Assembly (NCBI GenBank): GCA_012800475.1
Contig: JAAZJF010000148.1
Coordinates: 1 to 7,091, forward strand
Reading direction: 5' to 3'
Source of the DNA: Gammaproteobacteria bacterium
GTDB taxonomy: Bacteria; Pseudomonadota; Gammaproteobacteria; Pseudomonadales; Pseudomonadaceae
Length of the DNA: 7,091 nucleotides
Of this stretch, positions 1-6,342 are shown piece after piece. The position numbers were made by a program, and so were the translations under genes. The notes beneath the pieces were generated by a model, which saw only the letters and a program-made list of their open reading frames with translations, ran no database searches and had not been told where the DNA came from. Numbering within the stretch: the first letter of the stretch is position 1; each line of letters starts with the position of its first letter.

Positions 1-1608
1 CCTGATTATCGTCCGTTGTATGGCAGCCTTGCCGGTTTAGATGCCAGCCAAGTGCTTGAAACCCTAGGCAGTGCGGGTATCAATTATCGAGTTGAGCCTA
101 ATTCTGGTGCTTTATTAGTTAAGGCTTCTGACTTATCCAATGCGCGTTTAAAATTAGCTGCCGCAGGTGTGACACCTACAGATAACAGTATTGGTTTTGA
201 GATTCTTGATAAAGACCAAGGTTTAGGCACCAGCCAGTTTATGGAAACCACGCGTTACCGCCGTGGTTTAGAAGGTGAGTTAGGTCGCACCGTATCCAGC
301 TTGAATAATGTTAAAGCAGCGCGTGTGCACTTAGCGATTCCCAAAAGCTCAGTGTTTGTCCGCGACGAGCGCAAGCCCAGTGCCTCGGTGCTGGTTGAGC
401 TGTATCCAGGCCGCGCACTAGAACCCAGTCAAGTGATGGCCATTATTAACTTGGTCGCCACCAGCGTGCCTGAGTTGAATAAAGCGCAAGTGACGGTTGT
501 GGATCAAAAAGGTAACTTGTTATCCGATCAGCAAGAGCTGTCAGAGATGACGCGCGCAGGTAAGCAGTTTGATCACTCGCGACGCTTAGAAAGCTTGTTT
601 ACGCAGCGCGTGCACAATATTTTACAGCCCATTTTAGGCAGCGATCATTACAAGGCTGAAGTGTCGGCTGATGTTGATTTTAGTGCCATTGAGTCCACCT
701 CAGAAACCTTTAATCCGGATCAGCCAGCGCTGCGCAGTGAGCAGTCGGTTTCAGAGCAACGCCAAGTCAGCAGTGGTCCTCAAGGTGTGCCCGGTGCTTT
801 AAGCAATCAGCCACCCGGGCCTGCTACTGCGCCTGAAGTGGCCGGTGCTGGCCAAGCGGCGCAAGGTCCGGTCGCTGCAGGGCAGCCTTTATTGGATGCC
901 AATGGCGAGCAAATTATTGATGCCCGTACCGGACAGCCCATGCTGGCGCCTTACCCTAATGATAAGCGCGAGCAATCCACACGTAATTTTGAACTGGATC
1001 GCTCCATCAGCTACACCAAGCAGGAACAAGGTCGCTTGCAGCGTTTGTCGGTCGCGGTGGTGGTGGATGACCGTTCCGTGGTGAACCCGCAAACCGGAGA
1101 GATGGTGCGTGTGCCTTGGAGCGAGGAAGATATTGCGCGCTTTACGCGTCTAGTGCAGGACGCCGTGGGCTTTAATGCCAGTCGCGGCGATAGCGTCAGT
1201 GTCATTAATGCGCCGTTCGCCGCCATTGAGGCGCCTGAAATAGCGGACATACCTTTTTATACCGAGCCTTGGTTTTGGGATATTGTCAAGCAAGTGCTGG
1301 GCGTGTTGTTTATTGTGGTACTGGTGTTTGGCGTACTGCGCCCCTTATTACGCAATATGACGGGTGCTGATAAATCTAAAGAATTGGCCACTCAAGACTC
1401 CTTAGGTGATGCGGGTCTGGACGATATGGATGGTTTGGATGCCGGTTTAGAGGATGATCAGGTCAGCCTCAGTGGGCCTAAGAATATTTTATTACCCAGC
1501 CCCAGTGAAGGCTACGATGCTCAGCTCAATGCGATTAAAAGCTTGGTTGCAGAAGATCCAGGCCGGGTGGCACAAGTGGTTAAAGAGTGGATTAACAATG
1601 GCGAGTGA
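1..1608 (+). CDS. fliF: Flagellar MS-ring protein FliF (5' partial)
   Basis: FliF forms the MS ring in the inner membrane, the base on which rotor and export gate are built. The frame is open from base 1 and the start lies outside the window: 535 codons are visible, and by comparison with the roughly 560-600 residues usual for FliF about 60 N-terminal residues, including the first membrane helix, are missing. The visible part opens with the YscJ/FliF ring-building domain (about codons 1-165, containing the RPLYGSL motif). A second ring-building region follows, interrupted by a Pro/Gly/Ala-rich insert (about codons 256-322) that starts with the GVPGALSNQP motif typical of FliF. A hydrophobic helix at about codons 425-446 (nt 1273-1338) is the second membrane segment. 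An acidic cytoplasmic linker and a C-terminal helical segment (about codons 500-535) match the FliG-binding site. The gap to fliG is 6 nt. An in-frame TTG at position 16 is internal, not the start. Identification is firm. Confidence 0.97.
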   Translation, partial: PDYRPLYGSLAGLDASQVLETLGSAGINYRVEPNSGALLVKASDLSNARLKLAAAGVTPTDNSIGFEILDKDQGLGTSQFMETTRYRRGLEGELGRTVSSLNNVKAARVHLAIPKSSVFVRDERKPSASVLVELYPGRALEPSQVMAIINLVATSVPELNKAQVTVVDQKGNLLSDQQELSEMTRAGKQFDHSRRLESLFTQRVHNILQPILGSDHYKAEVSADVDFSAIESTSETFNPDQPALRSEQSVSEQRQVSSGPQGVPGALSNQPPGPATAPEVAGAGQAAQGPVAAGQPLLDANGEQIIDARTGQPMLAPYPNDKREQSTRNFELDRSISYTKQEQGRLQRLSVAVVVDDRSVVNPQTGEMVRVPWSEEDIARFTRLVQDAVGFNASRGDSVSVINAPFAAIEAPEIADIPFYTEPWFWDIVKQVLGVLFIVVLVFGVLRPLLRNMTGADKSKELATQDSLGDAGLDDMDGLDAGLEDDQVSLSGPKNILLPSPSEGYDAQLNAIKSLVAEDPGRVAQVVKEWINNGE

Positions 1609-1614
1609 TGCTGT

Positions 1615-2616
1615 ATGACCAATAAACTCAGTAAAGTTGATAAAGCTGCGATTCTACTGCTGTCCTTAGGTGAGTCTGATGCTGCGCAGGTGTTGCAGCA
1701 TATGGGGCCTAAGGAGGTTCAGCGCGTGGGTTCAGCCATGGCGCAAATGCGTAATGTGCAGCGCGATCAAGTTGAACAGGTTATGACTGAGTTTGTTGAG
1801 ATTGTCAGTGATCAAACGGGGTTGGGCATTGGCTCAGATGGTTATATTCGCAATATGCTCACTCAGGCGTTAGGTGAAGATAAAGCGGGCGGGTTGATTG
1901 ACCGTATTTTGCTTGGCGGTAATACCAGCGGTTTAGACAGTTTAAAATGGATGGAAGCGCGCGCTGTAGCGGATGTGATTCGCTATGAACACCCGCAAAT
2001 TCAAGCCATTGTTGTGGCCTATCTCGACCCTGATCAAGCCGGTGAAGTGCTTTCGCATTTTGACCACAAGGTGCGTTTGGATATTGTACTGCGGGTTTCG
2101 GCACTCAATACCATTCAGCCCGCCGCGCTTAAAGAACTCAATACGATTTTAGAGAAGCAGTTCTCCGGCAACTCCAATACCACGCGTACCACCATGGGCG
2201 GCGTTAAGCGCGCTGCAGATATCATGAACTTTCTTGACAGCTCTCTGGAAGGTCCATTGCTGGATGCCATCCGTGATTTAGACCAAGACCTGTCTGGTAA
2301 AATTGAAGACCTGATGTTTGTTTTCGATAACTTGGCTGATGTGGATGATCGCGGTATTCAAGCGCTGTTGCGTGAGGTCTCCTCAGATGTGCTGGTGCTG
2401 GCGCTTAAGGGTGCGGATGACAACATTAAAGAAAAAATATTTAAGAATATGTCTAAGCGCGCCTCTGAGCTATTGCGTGATGACTTAGAAGCTAAAGGTC
2501 CTGTGCGCATCAGTGAAGTTGAGACGGCACAGAAAGAAATCCTGACTATTGCTCGACGTATGGCTGACGCCGGTGAAATTGTTTTGGGCGGTAAAGGCGG
2601 CGAAGAGATGGTGTAA
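1615..2616 (+). CDS. fliG: Flagellar motor switch protein FliG
   Basis: FliG is the rotor protein that meets the stator and, with FliM and FliN, sets rotation direction at the cytoplasmic face of the MS ring. At 333 residues it is the normal family length. The N-terminal domain (about 1-100) is the FliF-binding part. The middle domain carries the conserved EHPQ motif at residues 125-128, which binds FliM, and a Gly-Gly hinge lies at 195-196. The C-terminal domain has MFVF at 234-237 and the charged torque residues: K265, R282, D289, D290 and R298 line up with E. coli K264, R281, D288, D289 and R297, all conserved. The ATG start is 6 nt after the fliF stop. Only a weak Shine-Dalgarno (GAG at 1603-1605, inside the last fliF codons) precedes it, which suggests translational coupling. 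An ATG at 1608 is out of frame and soon meets a stop. Confidence 0.98.
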   Translation: MTNKLSKVDKAAILLLSLGESDAAQVLQHMGPKEVQRVGSAMAQMRNVQRDQVEQVMTEFVEIVSDQTGLGIGSDGYIRNMLTQALGEDKAGGLIDRILLGGNTSGLDSLKWMEARAVADVIRYEHPQIQAIVVAYLDPDQAGEVLSHFDHKVRLDIVLRVSALNTIQPAALKELNTILEKQFSGNSNTTRTTMGGVKRAADIMNFLDSSLEGPLLDAIRDLDQDLSGKIEDLMFVFDNLADVDDRGIQALLREVSSDVLVLALKGADDNIKEKIFKNMSKRASELLRDDLEAKGPVRISEVETAQKEILTIARRMADAGEIVLGGKGGEEMV

Positions 2617-2618
2617 AT

Positions 2619-3689
2619 ATGAGCGACAAAAAGCCCAGCAGTGAGTTGATTTCAGCAGAGCAAGGCAGCGTCTTTAGTGTATGGGACTTGCCGAGCTTTG
2701 ATGCGCCTGTTGACGAATCGACTGAGACTCAAGACAACGAGGTGACTGCTGAACCCGATATAGAAGCTGCAGCCGTCGAGCCTGAAGTGCGTGTTGAAGA
2801 AATCGTGGTTGAAGACGTCAAACCTTTGACACTCGAAGATGTGGAAGCCGTGCGTCAAGATGCATGGAACGAAGGCTTTAGCACCGGTGAAAAAGATGGC
2901 TTTCATGCCGGCCAGCTCAAAGCTGCCAATGAAGCACAAGCTGTTTTAGCCGATAAAGTGCAGACGCTTGAGCATATTATGCGCGAGTTTTTTGAGCCTA
3001 TTGCCAGTCAGGATCAACAACTGGAAGACAGTATGCTGGACATGATTATGCATATCAGTCGCCAGGTGATTCAGCGCGAGCTTAAAACAGACTCAAGTCA
3101 AATTAAACAGGTGGTGCGTGAGGCGCTCAAGCTTTTGCCCATGGGCAGTGAGTCGGTGCGTGTGTATGTTAATCCGCAAGATTTTGAGCAGATTAAAGCC
3201 TTACGTGAACGCCATGAGGAGCAGTGGAGAATCATTGAAGACGATGATTTATTGCCCGGTGGGTGTCGTTTTGATTCAGTGAACACCCAGATCAATGCCA
3301 GCATCGAAACACGCATCGAGCATATTGCCGCACAAGTTTTAGACCAGCAGCGTGAATTGCAAAGCCAGCCTTTGGCTCCCGATTTAGATATTGATTTGCA
3401 TGCCCCGATCGAAGCGACTCCAGCACCGCAAGCCAGTGCTGTAGAAGCGGCAGATGAGACTGTTGTCGAGGATGCAGATGAAATAACCATAGACGACAGC
3501 GCACAAGAGCCTGTGACACAACAACCCAGCCAAGCGCCAGTGGATGCAGATGTGGATTTAGGTGTAGATGATGCAGTGATGCCAGCGGATTCTGCAGCGC
3601 CCTCTGCCCAACCTGCTGCACCAGCGTCGAGCGCCGATGATGAGCCGTCCACTGCAACAGTGGATGATCCGGCCGCGCCAATCAATTGA
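2619..3689 (+). CDS. fliH: Flagellar export ATPase regulator FliH with long acidic tail
   Basis: FliH binds FliI as a dimer, restrains its ATPase activity and tethers it to the C-ring and export gate. The gene lies between fliG (2-nt gap) and fliI (12-nt gap). Residues 18-27 hold a Trp-containing VWDLPSF-type motif, probably the N-terminal docking peptide. Residues 28-75 are acidic and probably disordered. Four glycines spaced every four residues (G86, G90, G94, G98), then A102 and A106, form the GxxxG helix-packing repeat typical of FliH. The conserved C-terminal domain runs to about residue 246. What is odd is the rest: residues 251-356 are low-complexity, with about 25 Asp/Glu, 24 Ala, 15 Pro and no Lys or Arg. 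The total of 356 residues compares with about 230-270 in well-known FliH proteins. The tail is in frame with no sign of a frameshift. The ATG start has GAAGAG about 11 nt upstream, inside fliG. Identity is firm; the role of the tail is unknown. Confidence 0.95.
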   Translation: MSDKKPSSELISAEQGSVFSVWDLPSFDAPVDESTETQDNEVTAEPDIEAAAVEPEVRVEEIVVEDVKPLTLEDVEAVRQDAWNEGFSTGEKDGFHAGQLKAANEAQAVLADKVQTLEHIMREFFEPIASQDQQLEDSMLDMIMHISRQVIQRELKTDSSQIKQVVREALKLLPMGSESVRVYVNPQDFEQIKALRERHEEQWRIIEDDDLLPGGCRFDSVNTQINASIETRIEHIAAQVLDQQRELQSQPLAPDLDIDLHAPIEATPAPQASAVEAADETVVEDADEITIDDSAQEPVTQQPSQAPVDADVDLGVDDAVMPADSAAPSAQPAAPASSADDEPSTATVDDPAAPIN

Positions 3690-3690
3690 T

Positions 3691-3695
3691 AAGGA
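3691..3695 (+). promoter_or_regulatory. Ribosome binding site of fliI
   Basis: AAGGA lies 6 nt before the fliI ATG at 3702, directly after the fliH stop codon. It is one of the clearest Shine-Dalgarno sites in the operon and fixes the fliI start. Independent initiation here would let fliI be translated strongly despite the long fliH tail just upstream. Confidence 0.7.
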
Positions 3696-3701
3696 CAGGG
3701 T

Positions 3702-5054
3702 ATGCAACTGCAGCGCACCAGCTTTGCCAAGCGTTTATCGAGTTATAAGCAAGCTGCACAATTATCCAAGCAGCCGCTGATTGAAGGGCGGCTGATCCGT
3801 ATGGTCGGCTTGACCTTAGAAGCCCAAGGTGTGCAAGTACCCGTAGGGAGCCGTTGCTTGGTGATCAACAATGACGGCTATCAGGCCGTTGAAGTTGAAG
3901 CCGAAGTCATGGGTTTTTCAGGCGAAAAGGTATTTTTAATGCCCATTGGGAATCTCAATGGCATCGCACCTGGCGCACGCGTAGTGCCCATTGCTGGAAC
4001 CGATCGCATGCCTATGGGCATGTCGATGCTGGGTCGCGTTTTGGATGGGGCTGGGCGTCCACTCGATGATAAAGGGCGTATTGAGCCTGAAGAGTGGGTG
4101 CAAATGGAAGGCCCTGCCATTAACCCATTGCAGCGCACGCCGATCAGTGAAGCCTTGGATGTGGGGATTCGCAGTATTAACGGTATTTTAACCGTGGGGC
4201 GCGGGCAACGTATTGGTTTGTTTGCCGGTACCGGTGTGGGTAAGAGTGTGCTGCTGGGGATGATGACGCGTTTTACCAAGGCCGATATTGTGATTGTGGG
4301 TTTGATTGGTGAGCGTGGGCGCGAGGTGAAAGAGTTTATTGAGGATATTCTGGGCGAAGAAGATTTAAAACGCGCCATTGTGGTGGCATCACCCGCTGAT
4401 GATGCACCATTAATGCGTTTGCGCGCGGCGATGTATTGCACGCGTATTGCTGAGTATTTTCGTGATAAAAACTTTAACGTTTTATTACTGATGGACTCCT
4501 TAACTCGCTATGCCCAAGCGCAGCGTGAAATTGCCTTGGCGATCGGTGAGCCGCCGGCCACTAAAGGCTATCCACCCTCAGTGTTTGCCAAGTTACCGAA
4601 ACTCGTAGAGCGCGCGGGTAATGCCGATAAGGGCGGCGGATCTATTACTGCTTTTTATACAGTGTTATCCGAAGGCGATGATCAGCAAGACCCGATTGCG
4701 GATGCCGCGCGTGGGGTGCTTGATGGTCACTTTGTGCTGTCGCGCGACTTGGCTCAGGAAGGCCACTACCCAGCGATTGATATTAGCCAGTCTGTGAGTC
4801 GGGTGATGCCGCAAGTGGTCTCTGAGGAGCACCTCAAGGCGGCCCAACGCTTTAAACAGCTATGGACGCGCTACCAGCAGAGCCGTGACTTAATCAGCGT
4901 GGGTGCTTATGTGGCAGGTGGCGATAAAGATACGGACTTAGCCATTGAGCGCTACCCGCATATGTCCGCTTTTTTACGCCAAGGATTGCGTGAAACTGAA
5001 ACCCTTGAAAAAAGCACTGCCCATCTCTTGTCTGTGATTCATCCCAGCTCATGA
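3702..5054 (+). CDS. fliI: Flagellum-specific export ATPase FliI
   Basis: FliI is the hexameric ATPase at the base of the flagellar type III export apparatus. It hydrolyses ATP to help unfold and deliver rod, hook and filament subunits. At 450 residues it is full length. The N-terminal beta-barrel domain (about 25-95) is followed by the F1-ATPase-like catalytic core. The Walker A loop is at 175-182 (AGTGVGKS, K181). The catalytic Glu is E204 in GERGREV, the Walker B Asp is D265 in LLLMDSLTR, and the arginine finger is R367. These correspond with a constant offset of 7 to Salmonella K188, E211, D272 and R374, so the enzyme should be active. The C-terminal helical domain (about 380-450) contacts FliJ and substrate-chaperone complexes in the family. 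Neighbours fliH and fliJ encode its direct partners. The close relative to rule out is the injectisome ATPase SctN, but the flanking fli genes decide for FliI. Confidence 0.98.
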   Translation: MQLQRTSFAKRLSSYKQAAQLSKQPLIEGRLIRMVGLTLEAQGVQVPVGSRCLVINNDGYQAVEVEAEVMGFSGEKVFLMPIGNLNGIAPGARVVPIAGTDRMPMGMSMLGRVLDGAGRPLDDKGRIEPEEWVQMEGPAINPLQRTPISEALDVGIRSINGILTVGRGQRIGLFAGTGVGKSVLLGMMTRFTKADIVIVGLIGERGREVKEFIEDILGEEDLKRAIVVASPADDAPLMRLRAAMYCTRIAEYFRDKNFNVLLLMDSLTRYAQAQREIALAIGEPPATKGYPPSVFAKLPKLVERAGNADKGGGSITAFYTVLSEGDDQQDPIADAARGVLDGHFVLSRDLAQEGHYPAIDISQSVSRVMPQVVSEEHLKAAQRFKQLWTRYQQSRDLISVGAYVAGGDKDTDLAIERYPHMSAFLRQGLRETETLEKSTAHLLSVIHPSS

Positions 5055-5057
5055 GGA
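5053..5057 (+). promoter_or_regulatory. Ribosome binding site of fliJ, overlapping the fliI stop
   Basis: GAGGA at 5053-5057 shares bases with the fliI TGA stop (5052-5054) and lies 10 nt before the fliJ ATG at 5068. The overlap suggests that ribosomes ending fliI can re-initiate at fliJ, which would couple the levels of ATPase and stalk protein. Confidence 0.65.
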
Positions 5058-5067
5058 CGCTTGCTGA

Positions 5068-5520
5068 ATGAACCGTCGTGTCCAGCGTTTATTGCCTGTG
5101 GTTGATATGGCAAAAACTGAAGAACGTGAAGCTGCAGGGCATTTAAGCAGCTATCAGCACGCTTTGAACCAAGCTCAGCAGCAGCTGGAAAACTTAGAAC
5201 AGTACCGTGATGATTATCAGCAACAGTGGATCGATAAAGGCCAAGTGGGTGTCAGCGGTCAATGGTTAATGAACTATCAGCGCTTCTTGTCTCAGTTGGA
5301 AGTGGCGGTTGATCAGCAGCGTAAAAGCTTGGCTTGGCATGAGCATAATCTCAATCAAGCCCGTACCGTATGGCAACAAGCCTATGCGCGTGTGGAGGGT
5401 TTGCGTAAATTGGTGCAGCGTTACCGCGATGAAGCGCAAAAAACCGCAGATAAACAAGAGCAAAAAATGCTCGATGAAATGGCGCAGCGTTTGACAACAC
5501 AGCCTGTTCGCGAAGAATAA
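5068..5520 (+). CDS. fliJ: Flagellar export protein FliJ
   Basis: FliJ is a small antiparallel coiled-coil protein that sits in the centre of the FliI hexamer, like the gamma subunit of F1-ATPase, and links it to the export gate protein FlhA; it also recycles export chaperones. At 150 residues the length is usual for the family. The sequence is rich in Gln, Glu, Lys and Arg, and almost all of it is predicted helical. One long helix spans about residues 13-55 and a second about 72-145, with a short break around GVSGQW (61-66). It lacks membrane segments and cysteines. Sequence conservation in FliJ is low, so the call rests on length, coiled-coil character, the N-terminal RVQRLLP-like segment and position directly after fliI. 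It appears to be the last flagellar gene of the operon; fliK does not follow. Confidence 0.93.
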   Translation: MNRRVQRLLPVVDMAKTEEREAAGHLSSYQHALNQAQQQLENLEQYRDDYQQQWIDKGQVGVSGQWLMNYQRFLSQLEVAVDQQRKSLAWHEHNLNQARTVWQQAYARVEGLRKLVQRYRDEAQKTADKQEQKMLDEMAQRLTTQPVREE

Positions 5521-5567
5521 TTGGACGCCATGGGTTGAGCGTGTTTGAATTTCACAGATATTGGCAT

Positions 5568-5573
5568 AAAGGA
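5568..5573 (+). promoter_or_regulatory. Ribosome binding site that decides the start of the Tag-like gene
   Basis: AAAGGA lies 10 nt before the ATG at 5584. The longer in-frame reading from TTG at 5545 has no comparable site before it, so the ATG is the better start. Confidence 0.65.
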
Positions 5574-5583
5574 TGCGAGCGGT

Positions 5584-6255
5584 ATGCAAGATTTTCAATG
5601 GATGCTTGAGTACGGTATTAATCGTTTTGGTTCATTAGCCGCTTTAGAAGCGCGCCTGCCTCATCCTGCTACTGCAGCTCAGTTGATGGCTGTCAGTGAC
5701 GATCGTTATCTGTCTTTAATGGCGTTGCGTGTGTTTCGCGCAGGCTTGCGTCACAGTGTTGTCGATGCCAAGTGGCCGAATTTTGAAGAGGTGTTTTGGC
5801 AGTTTGATCCTGACAAAGTGGTCTTGATGAGTGCTGAGCACATTGAGCGCTTGATGCAAGATACACGCATTATTCGCCACTTAGGCAAGCTTAAAAGCGT
5901 GCCGCGTAATGCACAAATGCTACTCGATGTTCGCCAAGAGCATGGCAGCTTTGGTGCTTTTATAGCGCAGTGGCCGGTAGATGACATTGTTGGCTTGTGG
6001 CGTTATTTAGCCAAGCAAGGCTATCAGCTGGGAGGTTTGTCGGCGCCACGCTTTTTGCGCATGGCCGGCAAAGACACTTTTGTCTTGAGCAATGACGTGG
6101 TCGCTGCGTTAGTTGCGCAGGATATTGTTACGAAAAACCCGACGAGTCAGCGTGACTTAGCGGCGGTGCAAGATGCTTTTAATGTCTGGCATCAGCAAAG
6201 TGGCAGACCTTTATGTCAGTTATCAATGCTGTTGGCTTTGACGGTGAATCACTGA
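5584..6255 (+). CDS. DNA-3-methyladenine glycosylase I (Tag)-family protein, divergent
   Basis: The 223-residue protein belongs to the Tag family of helix-hairpin-helix DNA glycosylases, which remove 3-methyladenine from alkylated DNA. The clearest match to E. coli Tag covers residues about 48-115: AGL at 53-55, QFDPDKV at 73-79, then ERLMQD and IIRH (about 88-99) followed by GK. However, E. coli Glu38, which recognises the base, aligns with R49, and Trp46 aligns with H57. The N-terminal Cys and His and the C-terminal His and Cys zinc ligands are not seen. The protein therefore belongs to the short subfamily common in Pseudomonas, and its activity is unproven. A longer frame begins at TTG 5545, but ATG 5584 has a good ribosome binding site and starts where I recall Pseudomonas relatives starting. 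It lies 63 nt after fliJ on the same strand, so read-through from the flagellar operon is possible. I give no gene symbol because true Tag function is doubtful. Confidence 0.82.
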   Translation: MQDFQWMLEYGINRFGSLAALEARLPHPATAAQLMAVSDDRYLSLMALRVFRAGLRHSVVDAKWPNFEEVFWQFDPDKVVLMSAEHIERLMQDTRIIRHLGKLKSVPRNAQMLLDVRQEHGSFGAFIAQWPVDDIVGLWRYLAKQGYQLGGLSAPRFLRMAGKDTFVLSNDVVAALVAQDIVTKNPTSQRDLAAVQDAFNVWHQQSGRPLCQLSMLLALTVNH

Positions 6256-6342
6256 GCAAGTCACAAAAACAGTCATTAAGTTTGCACTTTGTCTCAATGC
6301 AAGGCATATTAGCGCGCTAAATCATGAAAATACTGTCTATGT
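6256..6342 (+). promoter_or_regulatory. Intergenic region upstream of the lipoprotein gene, with possible sigma70 promoter
   Basis: This 87-nt gap is the longest internal non-coding stretch. A possible sigma70-type promoter is TTGCAC (6282-6287), a 17-nt spacer, and CATATT (6305-6310); the -35 matches consensus weakly (3 of 6) and the -10 moderately (4 of 6). It would start RNA near 6317, about 25 nt before the ATG at 6343. Short inverted arms TTGCA (6282-6286) and TGCAA (6298-6302) lie within the spacer region. No clear Shine-Dalgarno precedes the ATG. The promoter call is inference from motif and spacing only. Confidence 0.35.
6309..6320. repeat. Perfect 12-bp palindrome, possible operator
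   Basis: TTAGCGCGCTAA reads the same on both strands. It overlaps the last two bases of the possible -10 element and the likely RNA start of the lipoprotein gene, a place where a repressor would typically bind. The palindrome itself is certain. Its role as an operator is inference, and it could also be chance in a short non-coding gap. Confidence 0.45.

Noticed and set aside
892..945. A weak internal duplication in the FliF insert (DANGEQII followed by DARTGQPM).
   Set aside because: The DNA similarity is low beyond the first six bases, and the Pro/Gly/Ala-rich insert is naturally low-complexity in FliF.
3292..3681. A 129-codon open frame on the - strand, rich in His and Leu.
   Set aside because: Its composition follows from the Asp/Ala-rich codons of fliH read backwards; no domain or ribosome binding site supports it.
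3098..3730. A 210-codon open frame on the - strand opposite fliH.
   Set aside because: It is very rich in Ser and Ala, lies opposite the low-complexity fliH tail, crosses the fliH-fliI junction, and resembles no family. It is a shadow of the biased coding strand.
4623..4630. GCCGATAA, like the -10 of a FliA (sigma28) promoter, inside fliI; another copy lies at 2949-2956 in fliH.
   Set aside because: Neither has a TAAA or TCAAG-type -35 element at the right distance, and both are explained by coding sequence.
5535..5562. Possible sigma70 promoter TTGAGC-N16-GATATT between fliJ and the Tag-like gene.
   Set aside because: RNA would start at about 5569, on top of the ribosome binding site at 5568-5573, leaving almost no leader; support is too thin to list.
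5562..5576. Sigma54-like sequence TGGCATAAAGGATGC with GG-N10-GC spacing before the Tag-like gene.
   Set aside because: The RNA would start near 5588, inside the gene that begins at 5584, and the site overlaps its ribosome binding site. It also deviates from consensus at several positions.
5545..5583. TTG start for the Tag-like gene, adding 13 residues.
   Set aside because: It has no ribosome binding site, and the ATG at 5584 has one and fits the usual length of the subfamily.
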